Part shown: positions 6,793-7,977 of the stretch, in pieces
Numbering within the stretch: the first letter of the stretch is position 1
Layout of the letters: the number at the start of each line of letters is the position of its first letter
Origin: CAIKZY01 sp044345075
GTDB taxonomy: Bacteria > Actinomycetota > Actinomycetes > S36-B12
Length of the DNA: 7,977 nucleotides
NCBI GenBank assembly: GCA_044345075.1
Contig: JBIJBU010000089.1
Span: 1-7,977 of the forward strand
Direction of reading: 5' to 3'
Made by a program: the position numbers and the translations under genes
Notes under the pieces: generated by a model
The model's input: only the letters and a program-made list of their open reading frames with translations
Databases searched by the model: none
Told to the model about the DNA's origin: nothing

Positions 6793-7977
6793 GGGGTGCT
6801 CCTGGGCAGGTTGAGGGCGCGGCCCGCGACGACGAGCGTGACGGGGTCACAGACGCTGGCGAGTTGGGCATTGGTGATGCCGAGGAGATCGCGGAAGAGA
6901 CGTCCGCCGGGGTCAGCGGGAACGAGATCCATGCCCACCTCGTTGGTCACCAGGAAGACATCTGCGGGGCAGGTAGTTACTGCCTCGACAAGTGCATCAA
7001 TGTTCGCCAGTACTTGCGTGCGCATGCCGGTATCGGTCTCGCGGCCCCAGGCCTGCGCGTCGTCGAGTTGAGCCGTGAGCCACAGGCTGATGCAGTCGAT
7101 CAGGATCACAGTGCCTGGCACGGCTTCGTTCAGCACACGTGCGGCATCGGTGGTCTCGATCGTGGACCAGTGCGCGGGCCTGCGCTCACGATGTGCGGCG
7201 ATGCGCTGGGTCCACTCGAGATCATCGGCACGCGTACCGCCGGTGGCGACATAGGTCACGCTCGCGAAGGCTCTCGCGAGGAACTCTGCGTACGACGACT
7301 TGCCTGATCGCGCGCCACCGGTGATGAGGTGGCGAAGTTGCGGGACACCACTAGTGGTGTCGAGCAACTCGAGGTCGTCCATGACTTCGACTCCCATGGT
7401 GTGCAATCGCGCTTTCAGCTCAGACGTCGGCGGATTGTGATGGCTCAGGTGCACGGCCACAATACGGGTGGCATCGGTGATCGCGCGGTTGCTACGCGAT
7501 GCCTGCAGGCTCGTGGGCAAGCTGGCGAGGTCGAAGTGCCCCGTGCCATGGTCGGTCTTGTCACCGAAACTCTCGTCAACGAGCACGACCGCGAACGCGC
7601 GACCGGCAATAGCGTCGAGGATGTCCGGGGTGAACGGGCCGGTGTCGGTGGCGTACATCAGTCGCTCGCCAGCAGGGTTCTGTAGGTCGTAGAGCAATGC
7701 CTCACCCGCGATGACATCGTTGCCGCGCGGATCATGGTTTGCCTCGATTGCACGAAGCTCGAAATCTCCTGACGAGGTAGGCAGTGTCACGACATCGCCG
7801 GCAACGATGACGTGGAACTCAACGGGGGAATTCGGGCCGACCCAGTCGCGGCACAGGTCTATCGCAAGTGATGGTCCCCAGACGTGCAGCGTGCCTAGAT
7901 TCGAAATCCACTCGCGCCACAGCAGGATGGATGGTGCCAGGTGATCGGGGTGCCCGTGGGTGAGCACGAGATGCTGC
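6789..7977 (-). CDS. cobU: Metallo-beta-lactamase-fold / CobU fusion (adenosylcobinamide kinase and guanylyltransferase), 5' end beyond the right edge
   Basis: The frame is open to the right edge; 395 residues are visible, numbered from the first full codon at 7976. The C-terminal part is CobU, which phosphorylates adenosylcobinamide and then adds GMP. It has the P-loop GGARSGKS at 220-227, AAHRERRPAHW near 260-270 with His262 as the likely guanylylated histidine, LIDCISLWL near 292-300, TNEVGMDLVP near 344-353 and LVVAGRALNL near the end. The N-terminal part is a metallo-beta-lactamase fold resembling PhnP/PqqB/RNase Z-type hydrolases, with HGHPDH at 7-12, a possible ligand His81 in ANHDP, Asp111 in ATDTG and HLSHHN at 176-181. 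A GTG at 7967 would begin just inside the metal motif and is surely an internal valine. Fused CobU proteins are known in actinobacteria (Streptomyces, from memory). The substrate of the N-terminal domain is unknown. Confidence 0.92.
   Translation of the reverse strand, partial: QHLVLTHGHPDHLAPSILLWREWISNLGTLHVWGPSLAIDLCRDWVGPNSPVEFHVIVAGDVVTLPTSSGDFELRAIEANHDPRGNDVIAGEALLYDLQNPAGERLMYATDTGPFTPDILDAIAGRAFAVVLVDESFGDKTDHGTGHFDLASLPTSLQASRSNRAITDATRIVAVHLSHHNPPTSELKARLHTMGVEVMDDLELLDTTSGVPQLRHLITGGARSGKSSYAEFLARAFASVTYVATGGTRADDLEWTQRIAAHRERRPAHWSTIETTDAARVLNEAVPGTVILIDCISLWLTAQLDDAQAWGRETDTGMRTQVLANIDALVEAVTTCPADVFLVTNEVGMDLVPADPGGRLFRDLLGITNAQLASVCDPVTLVVAGRALNLPRSTP
6799..6803 (-). promoter_or_regulatory. 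Ribosome-binding site of cobT
   Basis: AGGAG on the minus strand lies 6 nt before the ATG at 6792, within the last codons of the upstream cobU fusion. It supports the start and suggests some independent initiation besides ATGA coupling. Confidence 0.65.

Noticed and set aside
6789..7967. GTG at 7967 as the true start of the MBL-CobU protein.
   Set aside because: It is three residues before the HGHPDH metal motif, and the frame continues to the window edge. MBL folds have about 50-70 residues before this motif, so the start must lie further right.
4938..7977. A cobalamin riboswitch controlling the cob genes.
   Set aside because: Gaps inside the operon are overlaps or 39 bp, far too short for a riboswitch of about 200 nt. 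Any such element would lie upstream of the cobU fusion, outside the window.

Overview
The window looks like a chromosomal core segment of a high-GC Gram-positive bacterium (Actinomycetota). The evidence is the high GC content, the use of GTG starts, promoters that appear to give leaderless mRNAs, an adenosylcobinamide kinase (CobU) fused to a metallo-beta-lactamase-like domain, and a gene order close to that recalled around cobT-cobS, gcvT and pepB in Mycobacterium tuberculosis. Coding density is very high. All intergenic gaps are 60 bp or shorter, and I see no RNA gene, insertion sequence, CRISPR array or prophage.

Layout, left to right. (1) A minus-strand pair, pepA (leucyl aminopeptidase) followed by lpdA (dihydrolipoyl dehydrogenase). 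lpdA starts with GTG and runs off the left edge without its C-terminal domain. (2) gcvT (glycine cleavage T protein) on the plus strand, divergent from pepA. The 28-bp gap between them appears to hold two back-to-back -10 elements, each placed so that transcription starts at the start codon. (3) A convergent junction only 22 bp wide, then a minus-strand operon read right to left: MBL-cobU fusion (5' end beyond the right edge), cobT, cobS, and last a gene for an FMN-dependent alpha-hydroxy-acid oxidase family protein that most resembles the mycofactocin enzyme MftD.

How the genes work together. CobU activates adenosylcobinamide to its GDP form, CobT makes alpha-ribazole phosphate, and CobS joins the two. 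The trio is the nucleotide-loop assembly stage of cobalamin synthesis or salvage. GcvT and Lpd are the T and L components of the glycine cleavage system, but Lpd also serves 2-oxoacid dehydrogenases, so their proximity is only suggestive. PepA is a housekeeping peptidase.

Nothing here is clearly a new multi-gene system. The items most worth a second look are the MftD-like flavoenzyme with an altered active-site signature at the tail of the cobalamin operon, the MBL-CobU fusion with an apparently intact metal site, the paired leaderless promoters, and a perfect 6-3-6 palindrome upstream of lpdA.
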